A stretch of DNA of 64,000 nucleotides. Source: Rhipicephalus microplus. Lineage: Eukaryota > Arthropoda > Arachnida > Ixodida > Ixodidae. How positions within the stretch are numbered: position 1 is the first letter of the stretch; the number at the start of each line of letters is the position of its first letter. Position numbers and translations under genes: made by a program. A model generated the notes under the pieces. That model did no database searches. It saw only the letters and a program-made list of their open reading frames with translations, and was not told the DNA's origin. Shown here piece after piece: positions 43,466 through 55,520 of this stretch. The stretch spans positions 71,720,956-71,784,955 of the forward strand of contig NC_134709.1 in NCBI RefSeq assembly GCF_043290135.1, written 5' to 3'.

Positions 43466-43872
43466 AATACATAATATTAAGTATGCACGTAGCGGTTGAA
43501 GGGTGCACTAGGCGCCGGAGTTTGCTATCACGTTCTACTCCTAAAGGCGAAGCTTCAAAGTCCCCCAATGTTTTTTTTTTTTTTTTTTTTTGCTGTTCTC
43601 TCTACGGAGTACCAGTTCACCCTCGAAAAGACTGCAGCAGCAGGGAATCGGCGTGTTTGGATGCTTCTCTGTTCAAAAGGAAGCACGTAGAAAGTGCAAG
43701 CCGTGACTCACCAAGGGCGTCACTAAAAAAAAAAAAAAACACGGTTCTCGTGGATCATGCGGGTCGGTATCGCTTTTCCATTTTTGTTTTTCTTTTCTTG
43801 TGTGTCAGCTTGTGCAGCACAAGCTGTTACAGGGGACATGCATATATAAGTATATAGATGCATAATCTACTA
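43466..43872. other. Unassigned DNA with homopolymer runs
   Basis: A T23 run at about 43569-43591 and an A14 run at about 43726-43739. Nothing else recognised. Confidence 0.5.
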
Positions 43873-44114
43873 GCCCCGCCGCAGTGGTCTAGTGGCTAAG
43901 GAACTCGGCTGCTGACCCGCAGGTCGCGGGTTCAAATACCGGCTGCGGCAGTTGCATTTCCGATGGAGGCGGAAAATTCGTAGGCTCGTGTGCTCAGATT
44001 TGGGTGCACGTTAAAGAACCCCAGGTGGTCGAAATTTCCGGAGCCCTCCACTATGGCGTCTCTCATAATCATATGGTGGTTTTGGGACGTTAAACCCCAC
44101 ATATCAATCATTCA
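43873..44114 (+). repeat. tRNA-derived SINE (Ruka-like), near-consensus
   Basis: GCCCCGCCGCAGTGGTCTAG head, A box GTGGCTAAGGAAC, B box GGTTCAAATACC, body AGATTTGGGTGCACGTTAAA, and tail GGGACGTTAAACCCCACATA followed by TCAATCATTCAT. Confidence 0.92.
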
Positions 44115-44645
44115 TGCATAATCTACTATTCCAAGCAACAAGAAGGAACGTGCTGCTCTTTTGTAGAGGGAGAAGCTATTTGTGTCTTATGGCACCTATT
44201 TCAGGGCTTCCTTCTGGGTGGTTACTGAACAATTAAGCGTGCACTTTAGCTCCTTGGGCTAAACCAAGTGGCCGTACTCGCCTTCAAAACAGGGCAACAT
44301 TGCCTTCTTTTTAAACAAAGCTCCAAGCGGCACCTGCACTTTTCAATGGTGGTGTAGAGAATGTGTTATGTACACAGAGTACAAATATAGTTTTCTGTGC
44401 TCTAAGAAGTGCTGAAAATCGGGCGGAGCTGCAGGAACACATGTAATTGATTCGTTCCTAAACACTAGCTCACGCACGAAATTAGTCCTTTTTTTTTCTT
44501 TCTGAACAACCTCTAAAAATCCCAGCAGAACTGGCTGCGAAATTGCAGTGTGCACGCATATGCAGTTGCCGTTGGTTTTTAATACATTTGTATTAGGTCG
44601 AATTCTTTCTCCGTAGCTCGGCCACGTTACCTATAAGTCTATTAT
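44115..44645. other. Unassigned DNA
   Basis: Nothing recognisable. The LINE 5' UTR begins somewhere near the end. Confidence 0.4.
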
Positions 44646-45091
44646 AACAATGCGCAAATATTCTCTGTCATACGCACCCGAATTATTTTCCGCCACACGT
44701 CTCGGACAGTTCACATCGCGGGACACTACTACAGACTACAGTAAGAGAAGAAGAAGAAGTGGATCTGTTCAGTCACTGTTTTTGTGCACTGTTCAATTTC
44801 TGCTCTTTTATTGGATTATTACGCTGACATCCATTTCTTCGCGGTGTGCCAAAAAGACGTCGGGTGAAGACTTCGAGGGCTCGGCGCCCTACAGGTACGA
44901 GGTTCCTTTATCAAAGACTTGGCTAGTACGCGACCACTACGGTGGTTGGTAGCCATCGCCACGAGCCTTATGCTCGTCCAAGTGTGTTAAACCACGTGAG
45001 TGATACTGCAGGATACAATGAAAAGCCTGGGGGCTTAATGGTGCGGCCAAGCATCATAAAGCCGGCCCGTTTGCTCATTCATAACCGCGAA

Positions 45092-46461
45092 ATGGCTCCA
45101 GCGAGCACAGCAGCAATGGAAGACGATGAAGATGAGAGCAAGAAGCTTCGCTTAGAAGAGAATCCTTTCGACGATACAACGTCAACCTATTACCTAAGTG
45201 ATGAAGAAGACATGGGCGAAGATAAACCAATTACGTTGGTTACTTATAAAAAGAAACGAGCAGAGGGTATCCCAGTCGTCTTTCGTCCAACAGCTGAAAG
45301 TGCTAGCTTCTGGAAAGTGAACCCCAATCAAGTGTCAGCTGAAGTAGTTTCCGCTGCTAAAGAAAAAGTGCAGTCATTCACAACGACCAGAGATGGAAGC
45401 TTCAGTGTCAGCGTTGCTTCCTTAAGTTCAGCCTAGCGTCTTCTGATGCTTTCAAATGTAGGTGGTCTGGAAGTTAAGCCTTTCATCCCAAAGTAATACA
45501 CTCGAAACGTTGGAAAAGTAAAACACGTTCCTCTGAGTATTCAGATGAACAACTCCTAGAGTACTTGAGAGATGCAGGGGTTATATCGGCGCAACGGTAA
45601 CTAAAATACTACCGTCAGGAAGATGGAGGAGTAACGTCGCGTCCACTTCACTCAGTGATTCTGACTTTTTGAGATGACCGCCCGATTCCCGGAAGAATAT
45701 ACTTAGGATTCACCATTCACCCAGTGGAAGAATATCTTGGTCCAGCACTTTGGTGCTATAACTGCCAGCGATACAGACACATGGCGAAAAGTTGCCGTAA
45801 CACACGCCGGTGTAAGATCTGCTCAGAAGAACACCATCATAAGGAGTGCAAGTCAGTTCTTCAGCCTAAGTGTGCAAACTGTGCAGGTAATCACGCTGCC
45901 TCGTATTCAGACTGCCCGCAAAGTAAAGCTGCTGCAAAAATGCGTCGGCATGAGCTCATCCATGGAAGAAAACTGCGCCGCAATGAACCATGTCCAAACC
46001 TTGAGATTGTTCATCCTGTACGTGATCCACCTCAGCGGCCACCGCAACAACAGCCGACAAGCACGCCAAGAGAACCGCCAAGAGAACCGCCAAGAGCACA
46101 CCCGAGAGACCACTCACGAGAAGTACCTTCAAGTAACCCAACCTACGCGTCAAAGCTGCGAACGCCCACGCGACCTCTGCCGGAAAGTAGCAAAACCGAC
46201 AGTGCCAGTGTTCACCCCAGCTACAACATCGAAACATCACGTCATTCTCAACAAGCCTCAGAAAATGAACCATTCAATGGACACCGAGCCTCTGTATCAG
46301 TCATGCAATTGATTCTACCAATGCTTTTCGCAGCACTTAAGGCAATCCTATCTGCTCTACCGGAAGCAAACAACCTGCCAGAAGTAAAAGCCCTGCTGCC
46401 TCTGGAAGCACTAATGTGTCAAAAATCCGGGTCAAACCTGCGACAAGTAACATATGAATAA
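45092..46461 (+). pseudogene. LINE ORF1 with three zinc knuckles
   Basis: The ATG at 45092 opens an acidic N-terminus (EDDEDESKKLRLEENPFDD) and runs to TAG at 45434-45436. A broken stretch follows, with frameshifts and stops. The zinc part is open from 45724 to TAA 46459-46461: CYNCQRYRHMAKSC, CKICSEEHHHKEC and CANCAGNHAASYSDC, then a Pro/Arg-rich linker with REPPREPP repeats. It binds element RNA. N-terminal and zinc parts are in different frames, so the gene is dead in its middle. Confidence 0.8.
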
Positions 46462-49400
46462 GCGATACAAAGATGTCTCCATATACCAGTGGACTGCCAA
46501 TGGTCTTCGAAGGAAGTGTGCTGACTTCCGTAAACTCCTTTTGCAGTTTAACTTTCCAATACTTTGCATCCAAGAGGCAGGAACGAATGATGGCTCCCGC
46601 CTCTCCAACTACGTGATATATAAGTCATCTTGTCGAAGTGGTCCTAGCAGAGTGCATTTGTGCGTTAGAAAGGACCTACCTTCTCACAAAGTTCACTCAA
46701 GTGATTCGGACTTCCCGGAATTCGTCGCTTGCAAAGTATCCTTTGGTGAGCAGTCCGTAACAGTGATCAATTTTTACCTACAACCTTCAAGCAGCATTTC
46801 GGTGGAAGAGCTAACAAATATCTTCAACATTTCTAATTCATATACGTTTATATGCGGAGATTTTAATGCGCACAACGTAATCTGGGGTAGTGATCGATGT
46901 TATGCACGTGGGAACATTGTTGAGTGTGCCGCAGACAAATGCAATTTGACCATTTTAAATGATGGCTCCCCAACTTTTCTCCGAGGGCATAATTACTCGA
47001 GTTGCATCGATGTAATCATGTGTTCCCAAGATCTAGTGAATGGTGTGGTATGGACAACGGATGTAGAAACACTTGGGAGTGACCATTTTCCCATTCTAAT
47101 AAATCACACCTACTTGCGAAATGACGACTTCAGACGCTACAGAAAAGCTTTTCTGTAGCGTCTGAAAAGCTTTCCAGTTCTGACGAACTGGAAAGCTTTT
47201 CGGTACCACCTAACAAACCAAAATAGTGAACTCACCACAGTTGAAAGCTTTACTGAATTTCCGCAAGATAATGCGAATAAATGTACAAAGAATGTCCCGA
47301 TTCCAAAGTACCATGCTGCAGTCGATGGAGAGTATGAACATATAAGAGCCATCAGACGACGTTCAGAAAGGGCATATCGACGCAGCGGAAGTTCAGAAGC
47401 ATACAAAAATGCACAGAAAATCCCCAGAGTAAAGCGCAGATGGCTAGAAAATTTAGGTAAACGACGGTGGCATGATTTCTGTGGCACGCTCTCTCCCCAC
47501 ACACCAGTTCCAAGAATTTGGCTTGTAATTCGAGCACTTAGTGGCCCTGTATCACAGAGTTTCCCATTTCGTGCTCTTGCTGTAGCCTTGGACAAACCGG
47601 AAGCTGTGGTAGCAGATGAATTTTGTCAACTTATCAGTAGGCCCGCCGCATCACAATGTGCCTTATTTGATAATTCTGTCGCGTTAGCCAGCCAGAAAAC
47701 TAATGCTTGCTTTTAGGACCAGTATCCTCAACTAGACCCTGTATTTACGTTATGGAAGCTGCATTGTGCTATAGCATCATGTCGTCAAAAATCGGCCTCT
47801 GGACTGGACGGCATTACGTACAATATGCAAAAGAACCTTGAGCCCACAGGCACAACTATTCTCTTAAATATTTACAATAATCTATGTATGCAAGAAATTG
47901 TACCCGAGGCTTGGAAGTCTGCTCGCATCACTCCGATCTTAAGACCGGCTAAGATGCCCTTTAACCTTGAATCCTTCCGTCCAATCAGTCTGACAAGCTG
48001 TCTATGTAAGGTAATGGAAAAAATGATTGATGCGCGACTTCAATGGTGGTGCAACAGAACTGGTGTATTCTCCAACTACTTAACAGGTTTTAGGAAACAG
48101 AGATGCACAATGGATGCAATACTGGACTTAGTAACGTATGTGGAGCATGAACGCACCTGTGGTAGTTTGACGGTCGCAGTGTTCTTGGACATCAAAATGG
48201 CATTTGACACAGTCAGTGACACTCATCTTTTGCTGAGTATGTTGGAACTCGGACTGTCTGGCAGGTCTTTGCAGTGGGTATCCAAATTTTTATCAGGTCG
48301 CAAAATATTCATTCAGACGAGCGAAGGAAAAAGTGCAGAACACGACGTCAGACAGAGAGTGCCACAAGGAAGTGTACTCGGCCCTTTTCTTTTCAACTGT
48401 GTTATGGCTGATTTAGCTAAAAGACTGCCTTCCAGGTTGAAATACTTCTTATATGCAGATGATGTGTGCATTTGGGCATCTGGCATGGACATATGGTTAA
48501 TTCAGATTGCATTGCAAGACGGAATAAATATTATCAACAACTTTTTAAAAGAAAGAGGAATGATTCTATCGCACGCAAAGACAGCTGTATTGCCCTTCAC
48601 CCGCAAGAAGTTAAAGAACTTCAATCTTATGTTAGAAGGAGAACCACTAATGATTGTAACACAGCATCGGTTTCTCGGAGTAATACTTGATAGGCAGCTA
48701 TCATGGGCACCTCACATAAAGAAACTCGAAAACGAGGTGAATACGCTAGTGAATATACTCCGCAGAATTGCTGGGACATCATGGTGCGGATCTGTATCAT
48801 CCATTCTCGCTGTTCACAATGTTTTAATACGACAAAAAAGTTGCATATTCAGCAGCAGTCTTACACGGCCTTTCCCACACTTCAGAGGAGCGACTTCAAA
48901 GACTATTAGCTAGGAGACTGCGCGTCTGCATAGGTGCTCCACGAGCGACTTCCAGCAGCCTTGTCATAGCGGAGACTCGGCAACCACCCTTTCCAGTCAT
49001 GAGAACAATTGAAACATGCCGCCATTTTTTTTTCGCTTACAGACGCAGCACAAGAACCACCCATTGGCACTGGAGATTTAACTAAGAGATAAAACCAATG
49101 CTCATTAAGATGTACAGAGTAATGTACATATATTACCCCGAAATGAATTTTGGAGCTCTGAAATGGACTATCCTCCATGGCTGCTTGCAATACCAAGCAT
49201 TGAATTCTCAGTGAATGGCATTATCAGAAAGAGAGACATGTTCATCCAAGCTGCTCAACAACTAGCGCTTTATCAGATACACATGCGGTATCCAGGGTAC
49301 ATACACATTTACACAGATGGCTCAAGTACTACAACGTCTTCAACATCGGCATTTATCGTACCACAGCTCAATATTCAGGAATCGTTTTAATTATGTCGCA

Positions 49401-50150
49401 TGACGTCATCTACTACATCTGAGCTCCTCGCTATTCTGTATGCTCTAAAGTTTATAGACTCGGTAGCAGACGCTAGAAATTGGGTACTTTTCAGTGACTC
49501 ACAGACCGCATTAAGATCACTCTCCACTACAAACAGGACAGTAATAAGTGACAGTATGACATACGAAACGCTGACAGAGCTCACTAAAGCAAAGAAGGCG
49601 CAACATGAGATCAAATTCCAGTGGGTGCCTGGCTATTGCAACATTCCTAAAAACACAGCTGCCGATGAAGCAGCACGACAAGCACATCGTAAAGACGTTA
49701 CTGTTTCTTTACCAATTTCGAAAAATGAATTGCGTAGTATTATAAAGAATACAAATTTCAGAATGAGCAAAACTGCTTGCTTTGACCAAAGTACAAAGAG
49801 CTGGATTTATACCATATCAATCCATTTTCTTTAAATTCAAAATTACGCTGGCATTAGATAGAAGTATGGACACTCTAATTCACCGATTGAGGCTAGGCAC
49901 CGCATACACAAAACATTTTTTGCACAGAATCGGCAGAGCTGAAACTCCTGAATGCGAATGTGGATTTATAGATGAAGACGTATGTCACCGTCTCATAGAC
50001 TGTCCACATCCTGACACGCCGAGACGCCGTCTTAAGTCCAAACTGTTCGCATTGGACCGCAGACCATTTAGCATGAAAAAACTTCTGGGCCCATGGCCAA
50101 CTGGAGTTTTACAGTCTTACGCTTTAAAAGCATTAACACGTTTTTTATAA
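46454..50150 (+). pseudogene. LINE ORF2: endonuclease, RT, RNase H; few lesions
   Basis: The ATG at 46454 lies inside the last codons of ORF1 (ATGAATAA overlap), suggesting coupled translation. The endonuclease spans 46454-47120 (PILCIQEAGTNDG, FICGDFNAHNVIWGS, GSDHFPILI). A 21-bp insertion with TAG at 47156-47158 follows. The same frame goes on to another TAG at 47713-47715 and then to 48830, covering RT: ASGLDGITYNM, ESFRPISLTSC, FLDIKMAFDTV, PQGSVLGPFLFN and catalytic YADD at 48452-48463. A single-base slip in an A run near 48835 breaks it. RNase H has IYTDGSSTT near 49308, ELLAILYAL, FSDSQTAL and WVPGYCNIPKNTAADEAAR. The C-terminal zinc motif is CECGFIDEDVCHRLIDC. Three to five lesions in total. 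Confidence 0.85.
47124..47203. repeat. Two adjacent perfect hairpins in LINE ORF2
   Basis: CAGACGCTACAGAAAAG is followed without a gap by its exact reverse complement, a 34-bp palindrome. Directly after it, AAAAGCTTTCCAGTTC and GAACTGGAAAGCTTTT form a 16-bp stem around TGAC. Confidence 0.9.
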
Positions 50151-50600
50151 GACAGCGGGATTGCTGACAAGTATTAAGAAAGAACAAACTTTCATTTGTA
50201 ACACATGTACTTATTAAGTACAGTATCATGTGACAGCCATCACGTTTGTGTTGTGAAATGAATGACGTGTTGACTATTATGCACATACGAGCGAATGCAT
50301 CTTTATAAGGACCAGACGTGTGCTCTACTGTTTTGTGCTGGTGGACCGAATATTAACGAAGGACATTTCCAGAGACTTCTTTCATTGACTTTCGAACATT
50401 TACTTACCATTATGTTGTGATATGTGCGTATAAGTGTGTCTTTGCATATCTGTGCCCGAGTTTTCTATTTTCCATGCACTGTTTTGTACGTTTTGCTTCA
50501 AGATACGTGTTCAAGTTTCAGTCAATGGCTAAGGAGTAGCCGGCGCCATAATGGTGTGCCAACATCTCCTTATATATCATATAAATAAAAAAACTACGGT

Positions 50601-50694
50601 AACACAAAAAAAACTCTTTGTAAAAAAACACTCATCCTTGTTGTTTTAGTATAAACATCAACATAAGCCTTCACTTCCTTTTGTGTGTAATTTA
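50601..50694. other. Short spacer
   Basis: Nothing recognised between the LINE tail and the next SINE. Confidence 0.5.
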
Positions 50695-50945
50695 GATTGA
50701 TTGATTGATTGATATATATGTGGGGTTTAACGTCCCAAAACCACCGTATTATTATGAGAGACGCCGTAGTGAAGGGCTCCAGAAATTCTGACCACCTCGA
50801 GTTCTTTAACGTGCACCTAAATCTGAACACAGGGGCCTACAGCATTTTCGCCTCCATCGAAAATGCAGCCGCCGCAGCCGGGATTCAATGCCGCAACTTG
50901 CGGTGCAGCAGCTAGACCTTAGCCACTGGACCACCGTGGCGGGGC
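50695..50945 (-). repeat. tRNA-derived SINE (Ruka-like)
   Basis: Reverse orientation with (ATTG)n tail at 50695-50712, GGGGTTTAACGTCCCAAAAC, body and CCACCGTGGCGGGGC end. The B-box region is slightly eroded. Confidence 0.88.
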
Positions 50946-51058
50946 TGTAAGAAATTTTGCGTCGTTCGGTAAACAGAGACAACAGGTTCAAAGTTATCTT
51001 CGAAAGTTGATGATTTCATTAGGGCTCCTTCAAAATATGACTCTAAGGTCATAACCCT

Positions 51059-51412
51059 CTATGCTTCTTTTCCTTGCTCTTTACTTGCTTCTGAATGATT
51101 TTTCATTATTACTTTTTTGACATAATCTTTGCTACCAAATGTCGAAGCTGAAGCGGGCTTCTCGTGTCGTGCACATACTTGAACCTTTCGAAAGATAACA
51201 GCACCCTTGGCGCTTTCAAAGTCCATAACGCGCTCCACCAATTGGTGGTTGAGAGGAAAATAGAGAGTTGGAGCACCTCCCTGGAGTGTGTAGATACGAG
51301 CACTGAGGGCATAGTTTAATCCCTGCGGACACTTGTCATGAACGGCATCGGGGTTCGTGTCAAAGGCCTTAACCTCCCAGCGTTTCAGAGGGCGTCCTTT
51401 CCCCCCTTTCAT
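51059..51412 (-). other. Unrecognised 117-codon open frame
   Basis: Minus-strand frame with balanced composition (QGLNYALSARIYTLQGG and FPLNHQLVERVMDFESAKGA), ending in a Lys/Glu-rich tail. A possible acceptor GTCCGCAG lies before the QGLNYAL part near 51332. No family recognised. It could be a last exon or a chance frame. Confidence 0.25.
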
Positions 51413-52159
51413 CCTCTACACTTCTCTTTGGAGCTGCGGGATGAAATCGGATTTCCCTCGTTCCTTCTTTCAATTACATTTTTCTCATTCTTTGCTGATA
51501 ACGGGACACTAGGGATCCGTTCACTGGGATTTTCTTCATTACATCCTATTTTAAGAGCATAAATAAACAAGAGGGTCTTTTACACAGGTACCAACCACAC
51601 TGCCGCCCACCAAGCAAGCCTCTGTGTGGTATAGAGAACGGACGATAGGAATTCCACTTAAAACTTTCCGTTGTCGATTCCACAAAAAGAACGCTGTTGC
51701 GGGATAGCGAAACTCTCATTTTTCGTGGAAGTGAACCGTATAGTTATGGTGTGCCTTGTGCCCCAATAAGAACCATGTGTTGCATTAATAATTGTCAAGA
51801 ATGGCCTGCTGGGCAAGATATAAGCACTACAGGTGCAAAAAAAATTCTATACGGTATAAAATAGGACTTGTAAATCTCTATTATGAAATATGTGCAAGGT
51901 TCTTGGAAAATTTTCAGAAATATAAAGAATCAGGCAAATGTGACTTAAGTTGTATACCTGTACAACGATTTTTTATCTAGCCATAGGCATCCTAAAATCA
52001 ATAAATACATCTTTTGCAACAGTAATTAGGAGGTTAAGGTAATTTACGCTTATATATAGTGGAGTTAGGCAGTCATAATTTTGAGATTTCAAAAAAAACG
52101 GACTCTAGTGAAACGTGCCAAAGCGCAACTTCTGTATCATTCCAAGACGTCAAAAAAAA
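51413..52159. other. Unassigned DNA
   Basis: Nothing recognisable. Confidence 0.45.
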
Positions 52160-52400
52160 AATGATAATAATACCTGAGGTTCAACGTCCCAAAACAAAGA
52201 CACCATATTATTATGGGAAACGTAGTAGTGGCAGGGTACGGGAAATTTCGACTATAAGGGATCAATTCTTTAACGCGCACTTAAATCTATGTATATGGGC
52301 CTGACACATTTCCGTCTCCATCGACAATTCAGCCGCCACGGCCAGGACCCGATCCGATGACCTTCGGGTGTGCCATAACCACTAGACCAGTGTGGAGCAG
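52160..52400 (-). repeat. Diverged tRNA-derived SINE
   Basis: Reverse orientation. GAGGTTCAACGTCCCAAAAC, TATTATTATGGGAAACGTAG, a GTCTCCATCGACAATTCAGC body, an eroded B box and ACTAGACCAGTGTGG. It is older than the copies at 36013 and 43873. Confidence 0.75.
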
Positions 52401-53829
52401 CTTTCCAAAAAGAATGAATCACGAGGTGACATTTTTTGAGCGTAGATGTGCGGACTATACGCTTGCAATTTCAGCCCTTATGGCACACATTGATTTCAAA
52501 AACGCGGAAGAAACACACATTTATAATCGTTTGCTTGATCAATAACGTTATTGGGGTGATGTGCACGTTGCGCTCATTGGCACTTTGGTTTAGGTTTCAC
52601 CGCTTAACTTTGTTGAACTTTATTGTCCCCACAACTATTAGAGGCCGCTTTTTCTCTATTTCAACGCAGCGATGTGTTCTTCGCGTGAAAAACTTCCGTC
52701 TCTCCATTTCACATACCACCTAACTACAGTATTTAAATATTTATTAAATTTAACTTTCCTGAATATTGTTCTTAATATTATGCTAAACCATCTGAAGCTG
52801 CCCTGCTATATAAAAAATCAATTGAGAAGACAGAGTGGAAACAACTCATTTTCCTATTTTTTTTTAAGTTTTCGACAAATTTATTATTACACCTGCTTTA
52901 CTAAGTGAGCAAAGCCGACACCGAACTCATTTCAGCCAATTCGTATAAATAGACATGTTGTTTCAGTATACTCCCATGAAAGAATACTGTATTGCAAATA
53001 GACATAAATATACACACGCCACTTGAATCCAAAGTATGCAAGGAAAAACTTCTGCGGAGAGCTAGGCCATGTTTGTAAGCAAACATATATATGGACATAA
53101 AAAGAAAGGCGAAGCATGTGCTCGGAAACAGTAATGTTCATGAACGGTACTCTTAGCGACACCATTTGCTCCTTGACCGTGCTGAGTCACGATAGTGACG
53201 CAAACTTGACCGAATACGTAAAGCCATCTGTGACCATAAACTGAGGAACACCACCACGCATGATCGTGCCCTGGAACGTCCCGCATAACCTAGATTCACT
53301 GTGGTTTCTCAACAGCGGGTTGGTCTTTTTCAGTGCTTTACGCATTTATTTGTCATCGACCCGAAGAAATAGTGCGCATTCTGCAGTACCAAGAATGCAG
53401 ACACTTTCGCCACTGACGAGCAATGGTGGTAGCAGCACGGATTCGTTCGAACCGGCCATAAGGCGACCATCAGAATATGACTTCTCACCATCTGCCGCAA
53501 TAGTGTATTGCTGCGCATCATCTCAAAACATTTAGCCCAGTGTGACCAAAGCTTGTGCGCTTCATTTTACATATATAGTACCTGCATATTGTCGCAGTAC
53601 AACGCGAACAAAGCACAAGTACGCCTTGAGGCAGCGAAAGCAGCGTGTTCTCAACAGCTGAACCGCAAGATTTTCTTCTTCGTTCTCCAGTCAAGCTAGA
53701 GGCTCACTATCTGGTGTCCGCTAAAGCCCCCCATCATCGTTTTTGTCCACATGTAGACAAGGGTCATTTGCCTCCCTATCAAAGAGCATCGACCCGATGC
53801 GAAGTCCATAATGCAGTTTTTTTTTAAAG
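52401..53829. other. Unassigned DNA
   Basis: No gene recognised. The last few hundred bases may be the 3' part of the gypsy fragment that follows, since they lie downstream of its integrase. Confidence 0.4.
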
Positions 53830-54530
53830 AAAAGTCTCACGCAATCACTCGCGGACGCAAGGCTTCATGCGCACTACGTGAACGAGGTCAAAATGGTGCT
53901 GGCGACGCTTTGTACTACACGAATTGTCGGGAACGACTTCGTAAGTGACGTCACTCAGTTGTCGCAGCACTCGGTATGCCCAAAGTATCTTCTTAAGAGC
54001 TTTTCTGATAGTCCTCGTTTCCGTACGGGTGTCCGAATACACACTTTGTCGCCAGTTTGATAGACAACTGCTCTGCGGTGAGCATTGTAGCGGCCTGCAT
54101 CGTACTCTTGCTGCTGGCGGATCCGTAAACGTGCCAGTTGTCTAGCTTCTTCCGCGCGTTTCGTAAACGTGTTGGCGTCTGGGTCGATGTCGTCACTTTC
54201 GTGCGGCAGCATCGCATCTAACATAGTTCGTACTTCTCGTCCATGAACGAGGCTGAACGGGGGCATGCGGGTCGTTTCTTGCTTGGCCGTGTTGTACGCA
54301 AACGTTATCTGTGGCAAGATTTCATGCCAATTTTTGTGTTCAATGTCTACGTACATCGAAAGCATGTCTTCAGTGGTTTTGTTCAGACGCTCCGTCAGCC
54401 CGTTTGTTTGTGGGTGGTAGGCGGTGGTCTTACGATGCGTTGTTTCACTCAGCATCAGGACGTGATCCAAAATAGCTGCCGTAAATGCGGTTACTCTGTC
54501 TGTGATCACGACAGAGGAACGACAGAGGGT
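53830..54530 (-). pseudogene. Ty3/gypsy integrase fragment
   Basis: Minus strand. The catalytic core end has VVITDRVTAFTAAIL, then TAYHPQTNGLTERLNKTTED with the catalytic Glu, FAYNTAKQETTRMPPFSLVH, and in the C-terminal part YNAHRRAVVYQTGDKVCI. A frameshift near 53990 leads to WAYRVLRQLSDVTYEVVPD. The fragment starts abruptly near 54530 in a short repeated stretch (ATCACGACAGAG twice). No LTR found. Confidence 0.8.
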
Positions 54531-55423
54531 CAATCGAACGGCAGAGAGATCACGACAGAGGGTCAATATAAAAAAAATGCAATAGGAGCGCTAACGACAA
54601 CCGCAAAGCTCAGGCCACGAAGCTTGCAGCATGCTGCACGCGCCTGTGTTATTATCACGTGCATTGCGCCACTTCGGAGTTTTGAGATTGGCCCTCGCGC
54701 TCACAGCGCTAATTGGCCTGTTCGTGCCGGCGCATGTGTCAGCCATCGCAAGTACGTGACAAGCGAGACAAGTGAACGGTATACAGACGCCCCACCCACC
54801 CTTTGGTGTGAAGACACCGGTAGGACAAGGCTCAATTGTTTTGTGCTTCGGTCGTTGTGTTGCAGATCAAAGCAAAAGCAAGAAGAGTGGCACCCGAAGG
54901 AGCACATATGTCATTTTTTATCCAGTCTTGTATTTGCTGTGTACAGTAACAGCCGCTATTCTTGTAGTAAAGGCAAGAGTGCGTAGACCCCATGTTTTAA
55001 ATTAATTGCGTTGCTATTCGTCGACGCAAAATTACTCGCAAAAGTAGAACAAAAGAAGCTCAATTATATGCTGTTGTTTTGTTCAGATAATCAATAGTTA
55101 ATGCTGAATATACGCTCGCAGAATAGAAGCGTTGCCATGGTACCTGTTTATTCTTTAGCGAGTAGCTTGACTTCCTTTTAAATGTATCGTTCACGGAAGG
55201 GTCTACCTGATGATAGTTCGGGCAGAGCGCCGCTGGATGGGTCAACCACGTATTCACAGAAAAGACTAGCAAAACAGAATAGAACAATGGTGTTGATCTT
55301 GTCTTGAGGTCTTATTACATACACCCCGGACGTAAGGAAGCAACATCTCGTTCAGTGGTGAGCCTTTTTGCTCGCGTAGGTAAACATCTTGAATATTAGA
55401 CGCAACTCCTTGGCACTGCTTAC

Positions 55424-55425
<2 letters not shown>
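54531..55425. other. Unassigned DNA
   Basis: GC-richer at 54600-54850. A plus-strand frame with one hydrophobic segment (about 54900-54965) follows TGTTGCAG, but no start or family supports a gene. Confidence 0.35.
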
Positions 55426-55468
<43 letters not shown>

Positions 55469-55487
55469 GCACACACACACGCGCGCG

Positions 55488-55518
<31 letters not shown>

Positions 55519-55520
55519 CT
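55426..55520. repeat. (CA)n / (GC)n microsatellite
   Basis: About 95 bp of CA repeats with GCGCGCGCGCGCGC in the middle, a potential Z-DNA former. Confidence 0.97.

Larger units (their letters stand above)
44646..50600 (+). mobile_element. I-group non-LTR retrotransposon (LINE), well preserved
   Basis: Probable 5' UTR 44646-45091, ORF1 45092-46461, ORF2 46454-50150, then a 3' UTR ending in AAATAAAAAAAC near 50585. Domain order is the same as in the LINE at 8951 but the sequence is quite different, so it is a separate family. RNase H after RT again points to the I group. The element's exact 5' end is not defined. Confidence 0.85.

Noticed and set aside
43006..43857. Long Cys-Val and His-Thr open frames on both strands
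   Set aside because: They are direct translations of the (TG)n tract; no composition or motif beyond the repeat.
54243..54986. 247-codon plus-strand frame
   Set aside because: Its first part is the antisense of the gypsy integrase, and the remainder has no family or start support.
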